DNA of 64,000 nt. Origin: Candidatus Microthrix subdominans. GTDB taxonomy: Bacteria > Actinomycetota > Acidimicrobiia > Acidimicrobiales > Microtrichaceae. Below, one piece after another: positions 46,553 to 55,103 of the stretch; position 1 is the first letter of the stretch, and each line of letters begins with the position of its first letter. Made by a program: the position numbers and the translations under genes. Below the pieces are notes generated by a model. That model was not told where the DNA came from. It ran no database searches and saw only the letters and a program-made list of their open reading frames with translations. Location of the stretch: the NCBI GenBank assembly GCA_016719385.1, contig JADJZA010000009.1, forward strand, positions 168,851-232,850, given 5' to 3'.

Positions 46553-47774
46553 TCAGTTGGAAGCGTCGATCCAGGGGATCGGGCCGGTCGGGGCGACGTC
46601 GGCCAGGGTGGCCAGCGCGTCGGCGGTGGCGCGCACCGCCATCCAGCGCAGCAGTTCCACCTCGGCCACCCGCCTGGGATCGTCGGGATCTGCCAGGGGC
46701 ACGGCGCCGGTGGCCGCGGCCACCACGGCATCGCCGTCCACCCGGCAGTGCGGCGGGGTGATCGCCCGGGCGTAGCCGTCATGTGCCCCTTGAGCGAGCA
46801 GTAGGCACTCGCCCTTGGTTAGGGCGGTGTCGCACACGATGAGGCCAAGCGTCGTGTTGGTCCCGGCCGACGATGCAGCGCTGCCGTCGGCAACGGCACT
46901 GTCGCGGCCCCCGCCGGCATCTTGGCCGACACTGTCGGCAGCGTTCGGGGCGGGGGTGCCGTCGGCTCCGAAGGCGCCCACCTCGTCGGGCGGCACCAGG
47001 CTGGGCCAGAGTTGATCGGCCGGCCCATGCCCGACGACGTCGCCGAAGGCATTCACCGCCACCAGCGCGGACACGCTGAAGCCACCCTCGACGACGGTCG
47101 CCGTGACCAGCCCACCGGCCACGGCGTGGTGCCGGCCCCGCCACTTGGACACGGTGGCGCCGGTGCCTACACCAACCGCACCAACCGAACCGACGGTCGA
47201 ATCGCCAGCAGCGCCAGGAAGCGACGCCAGGGCCGCAGCGGCAGCGGCCGGGCGCCGCCAGGGCCGCAGCGGCGGCGGCGGCTGCGCCCTCGGCGGCCCC
47301 CGGACGCACCTGTGAGGATCCGACGGTCAGGTCGAACAGCGACATGCCGGCGACGATCGGCACCACTCCCCCGGCGGTGACAAACCCGCGGCCGGCCTCG
47401 CCGAGGGTCGACATCACGCCGTCGACGGACGCCAGCCCGAAGGCGGATCCGCCGGACAGCACGACGGCGTCGAGCCGGGTAACGGTGGCGGAGGGGGCGA
47501 GTACGTCGAACTCGCGGGTGGCGGGTGCCCCACCCCGTACCTCGGCCGACGCGGTCGACCCCTCGGGAAGAATGACGACGGTGACCCCGGTGCGAGCCTC
47601 GGCATCGGTCCAGTGGCCCACCGCCACCCCGGAGAGGTCGCCCAGGGTCGACACGGTGACCCGGCCAAATCGGGGCGTGCCCGGATCCCGGCCCCCGGCG
47701 GCGGGGCGGCGGGCGTGGGTCCCGCCGCCGGCATCGGCTGGTTCGCTGGTCGAGCGGGTGACATGACGACGCAC
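46553..47774 (-). CDS. S58/P1 family peptidase (L-aminopeptidase/D-esterase-like; one frameshift)
   Basis: Self-cleaving N-terminal-nucleophile hydrolase of the DmpA type. The first frame gives LSGVAVGHWTDAEARTGVTVV, EVRGGAPATREFDVL, LSGGSAFGLASVDGVMSTLGE and VPIVAGMSLFDLTVG. The second gives VSKWRGRHHAVAGG, VSALVAVNAFGDV and the nucleophile region AGTNTTLGLIVCDTALT, where cleavage before a Thr would be expected. They meet in the GC-rich alanine tract near 47250; removing one base gives a continuous GAAAAAL segment, for 406 residues in total. The family starts near VSTLGDLSGVAVGH, so GTG 47654 is a plausible start; 47774 is the ATG. Divergent from the GS-like gene. Confidence 0.8.
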
Positions 47775-47921
47775 CTTCCGATGTGGGCCCAGGGCCGGGC
47801 AAGCGGGGTGCGCTCCGGCCTCAGGTCCAGGATGCCTCAGCCGCTATCGTGCCTGCGTGCTCCCCTGCCGACGCTCATCGACAGCACCGACACCATTCGG
47901 GGAGCCGGGGAGACACACACC

Positions 47922-49325
47922 ATGACCACCGACGGTCCGCTCGATCTCGAAACCCTGGCGCTCGAGGCCGCCGAGGGCGCCCTGGACACGGTGGTCGTGG
48001 CGTTCACCGACCTGTCCGGCCGCCTGTTGGGCAAGCGGGTGACCGCTCGCTTCTTCCTCGACCATGTCGTCGATCGGGGCGGCCGGGCAGGCGAGGGCGT
48101 CGAGGCCTGCAACTACCTGCTGACCACCGACGTCGAGATGAACGTGGTGCCCGGCTACCGGTACGCCACGTGGGAGGCCGGCTTCGGCGATTTCCGGGCC
48201 ACCCCCGACCTGAAGACGTTGCGGCGCATCCCCTGGCTGGAGGCGACCGCGCTGGTGCTGTGCGACCTCTCCGACCACGACGGCAACACGGTGGCGGTGT
48301 CGCCCCGCCAGATCCTCAAGGATCAGCTGAAGCGGGCCGAAGCGGCGGGGTTCTCGGTGATGATGGGCTCCGAGCTCGAGTTCTTTCTGTCGCCCGACAC
48401 CTACGAGCAGGTCGCCGAGAACGGGTTCCGGGCGCCGCGCACCGCCGGTTGGTACAACCTCGACTACCACATCCTCCAGACCTCGAAGGACGAGCCGATC
48501 ATCCGGCGCATCCGCAATGAGATGCTGGGCGCCAACCTGCCGATCGAGTTCTCCAAGGGCGAGGCGGCCCCGGGCCAGCACGAGATCAACCTGCGCTACT
48601 CCGATGCCCTCGAGATGGCCGACAACCACGTGGTGTTCAAGAACGGGGTGAAGGAGATCGCCCACCTCGAGGGGCAGTCGGCCACGTTCATGGCCAAGCC
48701 GTTCGCCGATCAGCCGGGCTCGTCCTGCCACATCCACACCTCGCTGTGGTCGCTCGACGGCCAGACACCGCTCAGCCCGGGCGACGCCGGCAACGGCATG
48801 AGCGGCGAGTTCCGGTCGTTCGTGGCCGGGCTGGTCAACCATCTGGCCGACGTCACGCTGCTGGGCGCGCCCAACATCAACAGCTACAAGCGCTACCAGC
48901 CCGAGTCGTGGGCGCCCACCGCCACGGTGTGGGCGCTCGACAATCGCACCGCCGGGCTGCGCCTGGTGGGCACGGGCCCCGGGCTGCGAATCGAAAGCCG
49001 CATCCCGGGCGCCGACGCCAACCCGTATCTGGCGTTCGCCGGGGTGATCGCCGCCGGGCTGGCCGGCATCGAGGAGGGGCTGGACTGCGGCCCGCCCTAC
49101 GACGGCAACGCCTACGCCGCCGGTGCTGAAGGGGACACTGCGCTCACCCACGTGCCCTGGAACCTGCCCGATGCCACCGAGGCGTTCCGCAACTCCGAGG
49201 TGGCCCAGAAGGCCCTGGGCGAGGACGTGATGTTCCACCTGGCCCACGGGGCCGACGAGGAGTGGCGGGCCTTCCACCGGGAGGTCAGCGACTGGGAGTA
49301 TCGCCGGGGCTATGAGCGGCTGTAA
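47922..49325 (+). CDS. glutamine synthetase family protein (GlnA3/PuuA-like)
   Basis: ATP-dependent ligase of the glutamine-synthetase fold, 467 residues from ATG 47922 with GGGGAG in the leader. Motifs: SELEFFLSPD (metal glutamates), GQHEINLRYSDALEMADN, KPFADQPGSSCHIHTSLW, NSYKRYQPESWAPT and ADANPYLAFAG with a conserved Glu in GLRIESRIPG. It lacks the C-terminal tyrosine motif seen at the adenylylation site of GlnA, so it is more like the gamma-glutamyl-amine branch; substrate not proven. A 9-bp repeat and corA follow. Confidence 0.9.
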   Translation: MTTDGPLDLETLALEAAEGALDTVVVAFTDLSGRLLGKRVTARFFLDHVVDRGGRAGEGVEACNYLLTTDVEMNVVPGYRYATWEAGFGDFRATPDLKTLRRIPWLEATALVLCDLSDHDGNTVAVSPRQILKDQLKRAEAAGFSVMMGSELEFFLSPDTYEQVAENGFRAPRTAGWYNLDYHILQTSKDEPIIRRIRNEMLGANLPIEFSKGEAAPGQHEINLRYSDALEMADNHVVFKNGVKEIAHLEGQSATFMAKPFADQPGSSCHIHTSLWSLDGQTPLSPGDAGNGMSGEFRSFVAGLVNHLADVTLLGAPNINSYKRYQPESWAPTATVWALDNRTAGLRLVGTGPGLRIESRIPGADANPYLAFAGVIAAGLAGIEEGLDCGPPYDGNAYAAGAEGDTALTHVPWNLPDATEAFRNSEVAQKALGEDVMFHLAHGADEEWRAFHREVSDWEYRRGYERL

Positions 49326-49341
49326 CCCAGGCCCAGGGGGG

Positions 49342-49386
49342 GCGACCGGAGCGACCGGAGCGACCGGAGCGACCGGAGCGACCGCG
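49342..49386. repeat. 9-bp tandem repeat containing GGAG, upstream of corA
   Basis: About five copies of GCGACCGGA in the 60-bp gap between the GS-like gene and corA; the last, altered copy runs into the corA GTG (49386). Each copy supplies a GGAG ribosome-site core; the last one lies 9 bases before the start codon. Confidence 0.75.
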
Positions 49387-50423
49387 TGATCGTCGACTGC
49401 GCCGTCTACCGCGACGGCGTCCGGCTGGGCGGCGACCGCACGCCCGAATCGGTGGCGGGTGAGCTGTCCACCCCGCCCCCCGACGAGCACGAACCCGGTG
49501 GCGCCGGTCACGACCCCGCCGAGGGCGGCGGCGTCGTGCCCCGCGAGTTCGCCTGGGTGGGCCTGGCCGACCCGCTCAGCTCCGAGCTGGCCCAGGTGCG
49601 GCGCGCCTTCGACATCCATCCGTTGACGATCGAGGATGCCCTGTCGCCCCGGGAACGGCCCAAGGTGGAGAGCATCGAGGGCACCCTGTCGATGGTGCTG
49701 CGTTCGGCCCGCTACCTCGATGCCACCGAGGAGGTGGAGTTTGGCCAGATCACCGTGCTGTTGGGCGACGACTTTGTCGTCGTGGTGCGCATCGGCGATG
49801 CCGTGCGCCTCGAGCCGGTGCGCCGCCGCTTGGAGGCCCATCCCGAGCGATTGCACTACGGGCCGGCGGCGGTGCTGGTGAGCATTCTCGATGAGGTGGT
49901 GGACGCCTACGGCCCGGTGCTCGACGGCATCGAGAACGACATCGACGAGGTGGAGACGCAGGTGTTCGCCCAGGGCGTTCGGCCCGGCCAACCCACCGAG
50001 CGGCTGTACTACCTGCTGCGCGAGGTGTTGCAGACCCAGCGGGCCACCAGCCCGGTGCGCGAGCAGGTGGCGGCGCTGATGGATGGCGACGAGCTGCCCG
50101 AGGGCACCAAGCCCTACCTGCGCGACGTGGCCGATCACCTGGCCGACGTGATCGATCGGGCCGCCAGCGCTCGGGCGCTGCTCAGCTCGGCGCTGGAGGC
50201 CAACCTCACCCAGGTGTCGCTGCGCCAGAACGAGGACATGCGCAAGATGTCGGCGTGGGTGTCGATCCTGGCGGTGCCGACGATGATCGCCGGCATCTAC
50301 GGCATGAACTTCGACCACATGCCCGAGCTGGATTCCCGGTACGGGTATCCGTTGATCCTCGGCCTCATGGCGCTGATCTGCACGGCTCTCTATCGAGGGT
50401 TTCGGCGGTCAGGCTGGCTGTAG
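49386..50423 (+). CDS. corA: CorA-type magnesium/cobalt transporter
   Basis: Pentameric divalent-cation channel in the inner membrane, 345 residues from GTG 49386. An acidic cytosolic N-terminal part (about 60 residues, with HEPGGAGHDPAEGG) and the long helical part lead to two C-terminal helices. The ion-selective motif YGMNFDHMPEL is exact. The protein ends in a short basic tail (FRRSGWL). The upstream 9-bp repeats may vary in number and change the translation start context. Confidence 0.93.
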   Translation: MIVDCAVYRDGVRLGGDRTPESVAGELSTPPPDEHEPGGAGHDPAEGGGVVPREFAWVGLADPLSSELAQVRRAFDIHPLTIEDALSPRERPKVESIEGTLSMVLRSARYLDATEEVEFGQITVLLGDDFVVVVRIGDAVRLEPVRRRLEAHPERLHYGPAAVLVSILDEVVDAYGPVLDGIENDIDEVETQVFAQGVRPGQPTERLYYLLREVLQTQRATSPVREQVAALMDGDELPEGTKPYLRDVADHLADVIDRAASARALLSSALEANLTQVSLRQNEDMRKMSAWVSILAVPTMIAGIYGMNFDHMPELDSRYGYPLILGLMALICTALYRGFRRSGWL

Positions 50424-50575
50424 ACGGATGGGTCGCCGAACCAGAAGTGAATCTCACGTCTCGCTCCTGTGGACACGCACTAGTCTGCTCGGACTTCCGC
50501 ACCGAAACATCCCATGACGATATGGTTGGGGCTACGCGGTAAGGGGGGGTGCGGCGGCATTCGAAAGGCTTGTTC

Positions 50576-52444
50576 ATGACATCACCACTTGGCCCCAGAT
50601 CCACGGCCGTCATCGAGCGGCTGGGCGGCGTGCATCGTCGCGCCGTCATGGGCTCGCTCGACTCGCTGGCGTGGTTTTTCGCCGTGCTCGCCACCTCGTC
50701 GCTGGCCTTCGTCGAATCCCGCAAGGCGTTCGACGTCGGCAACGCCCTGCTGCTGGCCCTCCTCGCCGCCGGGTTGCAGATCGGTGCGGGCTGGGCCGCC
50801 GGCCTGTACCGAAAGGCCTGGCGCGCCGGCTCGGTCGAGGAGGTGCACCGGGTCGTCCGGGCCGCCACGATCACCACGATCGGCATGGTGCTGTGCACGC
50901 TGTTGCTCACCGACGCCCGCCGCCAGGTGGCCGCCGTGCTGCTGGCCGGCCCCCTGGCCGCCTTCATACAGCTGGGCGTGCGCCTGGTGCTGCGCTGGTC
51001 CGGCGAGCAACTGCGGGCGGCCGGCAACTCCCGCGATGGCAAGCGCCCTGCGCTGGTCTTCGGCGCCGGCACCGCGGGCAGCCGGGTGATCGACGCCATG
51101 TTGAACGAGGACTCCGATCTCTATCCGGTGGGCCTGCTCGACGACGACAGGCGGCTGGCCAACCTGCGGGTGCGGTCGGTGTCGGTGCACGGCACACGGG
51201 CCGACCTGGCCCGGGTAACGGCCGCCACCGGCGCCGAGGTGCTCGTGCTGGCCATGCCGGCCAGTCCGTCCGAGGAATGGGCGGCGATCGGCCGCGATGC
51301 CCGTGAGTGTGGCCTGGAGGTGCTCAACCTTCCCCCGGTCACCCAGCTGTTCGACACGGTCACGGTGAAGGACTTCAAGCCGGTGTCCACGCACGACCTG
51401 CTCGGTCGCGATCAGGTGCGCACCGGGCTGATGGACATCTCCAACTATCTCAGCGACAAGCGGGTGCTGGTCACCGGTGCGGGTGGGTCGATCGGCTCGG
51501 AGCTGTGCCGCCAGATCCGCCAGTTCAACCCGGCCAGCCTGGTGATGCTCGACATCGACGACACGTCGCTTCAGGAGCTCCAGCTCTCCCTGGACGGCCA
51601 CGGGCTGTTGAACAATCGGGCGTTGGTCATCGCCTCGGTGCGCGACCCCCAGCGCATGCTCGAGGTGTTCGAGACCCACCGGCCCCAGGTGGTGTTCCAC
51701 GCCGCTGCGCTCAAGCACCTGCCGCTGCTGGAACAGAACCCGGACGAGGGCTTCAAGACCAACACGTTGGGCACCCTCAACGTGCTCGAGGCCGCTGCCG
51801 CCACCGGCGTGGAGCGGGTGGTCAACGTCTCGACCGACAAGGCCGCCGACCCCACCTCGGTGCTCGGCATCACCAAGCGCCAGGGCGAGCGTCTGGCCGC
51901 CAGCTTCGCCGACTCGGGCCGTCCCGGCACCTACCTGTCGGTGCGCTTTGGCAACGTGTTGGGAAGCCGAGGGTCGATGCTGCCCACCTTCCGCCGCCAG
52001 ATCGCCGCCGGCGGCCCGGTGACGGTGACCGACCCCGACGCCACCCGCTACTTCATGACGGTCGAGGAGGCCTGCGGCCTGGTGATCGACGCCGGCGCGG
52101 TCGGCAGCTCGGGCGAGGTGCTGGTGCTCGACATGGGCGAGCCGGTGAAGATCGCCGACGTGGCCAACCGCCTGGCCAACGAGGTCGACCCACCGGTGGA
52201 CGTGGTGTTCACCGGGCTGCGCCCCGGCGAGAAGCTGCACGAGGTGCTGCTGTCGCTCGGCGAGGACGCCGACCGTCCCCATCACCCGTTGATCTCCCAC
52301 GTGCCGGTCGCCCCCTTCAGCGAGGAGGAGTGCGAGGTGCTGTGTGATCAGATCCGCGAGGTCGCCCCCGGATGGGTGCCGGCGCCGGCCTCGGACGGTG
52401 CCCGCCAGGGCGCATTTCTGACACTCCGTCAGCTTGCGGGTTAG
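50576..52444 (+). CDS. CapD/FlaA1-like nucleotide-sugar epimerase/dehydratase (membrane-anchored)
   Basis: Polysaccharide-biosynthesis protein of 622 residues from ATG 50576 (AAAGG in the leader); GTG 50549 is an alternative. About four N-terminal helices are followed by a CoA-binding-like Rossmann segment (VFGAGTAGSRVIDAM) and the extended SDR domain: VLVTGAGGSIGSELCRQI, HAAALKHLPLLEQNPDEGF, and STDKAADPTSVLGITKRQGE. In well-studied members the catalytic triad uses a Met before the Gly-x-x-Lys (VMG); here it is VLG, which could alter activity. It would supply a modified UDP-sugar for surface glycan. Monocistronic or head of the downstream set. Confidence 0.9.
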   Translation: MTSPLGPRSTAVIERLGGVHRRAVMGSLDSLAWFFAVLATSSLAFVESRKAFDVGNALLLALLAAGLQIGAGWAAGLYRKAWRAGSVEEVHRVVRAATITTIGMVLCTLLLTDARRQVAAVLLAGPLAAFIQLGVRLVLRWSGEQLRAAGNSRDGKRPALVFGAGTAGSRVIDAMLNEDSDLYPVGLLDDDRRLANLRVRSVSVHGTRADLARVTAATGAEVLVLAMPASPSEEWAAIGRDARECGLEVLNLPPVTQLFDTVTVKDFKPVSTHDLLGRDQVRTGLMDISNYLSDKRVLVTGAGGSIGSELCRQIRQFNPASLVMLDIDDTSLQELQLSLDGHGLLNNRALVIASVRDPQRMLEVFETHRPQVVFHAAALKHLPLLEQNPDEGFKTNTLGTLNVLEAAAATGVERVVNVSTDKAADPTSVLGITKRQGERLAASFADSGRPGTYLSVRFGNVLGSRGSMLPTFRRQIAAGGPVTVTDPDATRYFMTVEEACGLVIDAGAVGSSGEVLVLDMGEPVKIADVANRLANEVDPPVDVVFTGLRPGEKLHEVLLSLGEDADRPHHPLISHVPVAPFSEEECEVLCDQIREVAPGWVPAPASDGARQGAFLTLRQLAG

Positions 52445-52453
52445 CCTCCCGGC

Positions 52454-53887
52454 GTGCGAGGCATTCTCTCCTTCGGGGCTTCGGTCCCCCATTCCCGTCT
52501 TCAACGCTCCGCCATCGGGTCGTTCCTCGGCTCCGGCGGTGCCAACGGCACCCGATCGGTGGCGTCCTTCGACGAGGACACCTCCACGCTGGCGGTCGCA
52601 GCCGGCCGCCAGGCGCTCGTAACAGCGGCCGGAGCACCGGAGGCGCTGCAACCTGAAACGCTGTGGTTCGCCACGGCCGAGCCGACCTACCTGGAGAAGT
52701 CCAACGCCGGGGTGATCCACGCCGCGCTGCGACTTGACGAGTCCGTCCCCGCCCTCGACTTCGGCGGCGCCGCCCGCTCCGGCCTGGGCGCCCTGGTGGC
52801 CGCCGCCCGCAGCACCCAGCGGGTGCTGGTGGCCGCAGCCGACATTCGCACGGGCCTGCCCGGATCGCCCGACGAGGTGGATGGCGGCGACGCCGGCGCT
52901 GCGCTGCTGCTGGGCGACGAATCCGACGGCCCGCTGCTCGCCGAGTTTCTCGGGTCGGCCAGCGCCTCGCGGGAGTTCCTCGATCGTTGGCGCCTTCCCG
53001 ACGAGACCAACACCCGGGCCTGGGAGGAGCGCTTCGGCGAGGGCGAGCTCACCGCCGCCGCGTTGGGAGCGCTCAACGCGCTGCTCGAAGACCTGGGCCT
53101 GCCCCGTGGCGACGTCGCCGAGCTGATCGTCACCGGCTGCTCCGGCCGGGCGGTGAAGGCGGTCGGCCGCAAGGTGGGGGCCGACGCCGATCCGCTGGCC
53201 TCGACCGTCGGCAACACCGGCGGCACCCACCCGCTGCTGCGCCTCATCGATGCCCTCGAACGCCACCCGGCCGGCGCCACGATTGTCGTGTTGCACCTGG
53301 CCGACGGCGCCGACGCCGTCGCCTTCCGGGCGACCGGCTCCACAGCCGAGCACAGCGACCGCCGCACCATTGCCGAGCAGGTGGCCACCGGCGACGACGG
53401 CCTCGCCTACTCCCGGTTCATGGCGTGGCGCGGCGTGCTCACCCAGCAGCCGCCCAACCGGCCCCCGCCCAACCGCCCGTCGGCCTCGGCCGCCGCCCGC
53501 CACGCCGACTGGAAGTACGGCTTCGTCGGCAGCCGCGACCGCAGCAGCGGCGCCCTGCACCTGCCCCCGGCCCGGGTGTCGTTCAAGGGCCAGGCCCTCG
53601 ACGACATGGAGCCGGCGCCGATGGCCGACGTGCAGGCCACCGTCGTCACCTTCACGGTCGACAAGCTGGTGTACTCCATGTCGCCGCCGGTGGTGTTTGC
53701 GGTCGTCGACTTCGACGGCGGCGGCCGTCTGCCGGTGGAGCTCACCGACTGCCGCCCCGACGAGGTCGAGGTCGGCTCCAAGGTGGAGATGACGTTCCGT
53801 CGGCTCAACATGGCCGAGGGCATCGCCAACTACTTCTGGAAGGGCCGCCTGGTCAGAACCGGCGAGCAAGCGGGAGCGCAATCATGA
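52454..53887 (+). CDS. HMG-CoA-synthase-like protein fused to DUF35 OB-fold domain
   Basis: Fusion of 477 residues. The N-terminal half (about 1-310) is a thiolase-fold, HMG-CoA-synthase/KAS III-like domain beginning RGILSFGASVPHSRLQR, with SFDEDTSTLAVAAGR and GNTGGTHPLLRLID. The expected nucleophile position (family EACYxxT) reads GAARSGLG, so the catalytic cysteine appears absent. A proline linker (QPPNRPPPNRPS) leads to a DUF35-type OB fold (SGALHLPPARVSFKGQ, VDFDGGGRLPVELTDC, VEMTFRRL), without a zinc ribbon. The 3' end overlaps the thiolase by 4 bp (ATGA). In archaea these are three separate proteins forming one complex; here it probably scaffolds the thiolase. Confidence 0.82.
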   Translation: MRGILSFGASVPHSRLQRSAIGSFLGSGGANGTRSVASFDEDTSTLAVAAGRQALVTAAGAPEALQPETLWFATAEPTYLEKSNAGVIHAALRLDESVPALDFGGAARSGLGALVAAARSTQRVLVAAADIRTGLPGSPDEVDGGDAGAALLLGDESDGPLLAEFLGSASASREFLDRWRLPDETNTRAWEERFGEGELTAAALGALNALLEDLGLPRGDVAELIVTGCSGRAVKAVGRKVGADADPLASTVGNTGGTHPLLRLIDALERHPAGATIVVLHLADGADAVAFRATGSTAEHSDRRTIAEQVATGDDGLAYSRFMAWRGVLTQQPPNRPPPNRPSASAAARHADWKYGFVGSRDRSSGALHLPPARVSFKGQALDDMEPAPMADVQATVVTFTVDKLVYSMSPPVVFAVVDFDGGGRLPVELTDCRPDEVEVGSKVEMTFRRLNMAEGIANYFWKGRLVRTGEQAGAQS

Positions 53888-55068
53888 GTTCGCACGGCAT
53901 CTCCGACCAGGTCGCCATCGTGTCGATGGGCTGCACCCCCTTCAAGGAGCATTGGGACAAGGGCGCAGACGACCTGCTGGTGGACGCGGTCACCCAGACC
54001 ACCGCTGCGGTGGGCCTGGTTCCCAACGACATCGACGCCTACTGGCTGGGCACCTCCCAGTCGGGCGCCTCGGGCATGATGGCCGCCGGGCCGCTCAAGC
54101 TGGAGGGCAAGCCGGTCAGCCGGGTGGAGAACTACTGCGCCACCGGCTCCGAAGCATTGCGCAACGCCGCCTACGCGGTCGCCTCCGGCGCCTACGACAC
54201 CGCGCTGGCCGTCGGCGTCGAGAAGGTGAAGGACGGCGGCTATCAGGGCCTCAACGCCTTCCCGTACCCCACCGACGGCACCCAGCGCACCCTCACCGCC
54301 GCCGCCATGTTCTCGCTGGTGGCGCCCGCGTACGCCCGCCGCTACGGCATCGACGAGGACGACCTGCGCCGCGTGCTGGCCACGATCGCCTCGAAGAACC
54401 ACTACAACGGCGCCCGCAACCCGCTGGCCCAGTTCCGCAAGGAGATGGACGTCGACGCCATCTGCGCCATGCCCGCCGTGGCCGGGCGCCTCGGCGTGTT
54501 CGACTGCGCCGGCGTGGCCGACGGGTCCTCCGCGGCGATGATCGTGCGGGCCGAGGATGCGCACAAGTACTGCGACAACCCGCTGTACATCAAGGCGCTC
54601 AGCCTGGTCGCCGGCAACGGCTCGGGTCTGCTGGACCCCGACTACGACTACACGACGTTCCCCGAGTGCGTGGCCGCCGGCGAGGACGCCTACGCCCAGG
54701 CGGGCATCACCGATCCCCGCACCGAGCTGGCGATGGCCGAGGTGCACGACTGCTTCACGCCCACCGAGCTGGTGCTGATGGAGGACCTGGGCTTCTCCAA
54801 GCGGGGCGAGGCCTACACCGACGTCACCGACGGCGTGTTCGACCTGAAGGGCGACCTGCCGGTCAACTCCGACGGCGGCCTCAAAAGCTTCGGCCACCCG
54901 GTCGGCGCCTCCGGTCTGCGCATGATCTACGAGCTGTGGTTGCAGCTGCGGGGCGAGGCCCCGGAGGACCGCCGCATCGCCACCGCCGACCGGGGCCTGG
55001 GCCTCACCCACAACCTGGGTGGCTACCCGGGCGAGATGGTCAGCTTCGTCGGCATCTTCGGCGTCTAA
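53884..55068 (+). CDS. acetyl-CoA acetyltransferase, SCP-x-type thiolase
   Basis: Thiolase of 394 residues from ATG 53884 (MSSHGISDQVAIVSMG), overlapping the preceding stop as ATGA. The acyl-accepting cysteine is in RVENYCATGSEALRNAAY. The SCP-x motif VHDCFTPTELVLMEDLG is present, as is the catalytic histidine in SFGHPVGASGLRMIYELW. The final HNLGGYPGEMVSFVGIFG matches the SCP-x branch. Together with the HMGCS/DUF35 fusion it forms a coupled pair for beta-ketoacyl-CoA cleavage or synthesis. Partner substrates are not known. Confidence 0.9.
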   Translation: MSSHGISDQVAIVSMGCTPFKEHWDKGADDLLVDAVTQTTAAVGLVPNDIDAYWLGTSQSGASGMMAAGPLKLEGKPVSRVENYCATGSEALRNAAYAVASGAYDTALAVGVEKVKDGGYQGLNAFPYPTDGTQRTLTAAAMFSLVAPAYARRYGIDEDDLRRVLATIASKNHYNGARNPLAQFRKEMDVDAICAMPAVAGRLGVFDCAGVADGSSAAMIVRAEDAHKYCDNPLYIKALSLVAGNGSGLLDPDYDYTTFPECVAAGEDAYAQAGITDPRTELAMAEVHDCFTPTELVLMEDLGFSKRGEAYTDVTDGVFDLKGDLPVNSDGGLKSFGHPVGASGLRMIYELWLQLRGEAPEDRRIATADRGLGLTHNLGGYPGEMVSFVGIFGV

Positions 55069-55103
55069 CACACCCGGCGTCCAACACACAGAGGATCCCC
55101 CAA

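Noticed and set aside
50582..53881. 1099-codon open frame on the - strand opposite the CapD-like and HMGCS-like genes
   Set aside because: Antisense shadow of two real genes, without start-site support or recognisable domain.
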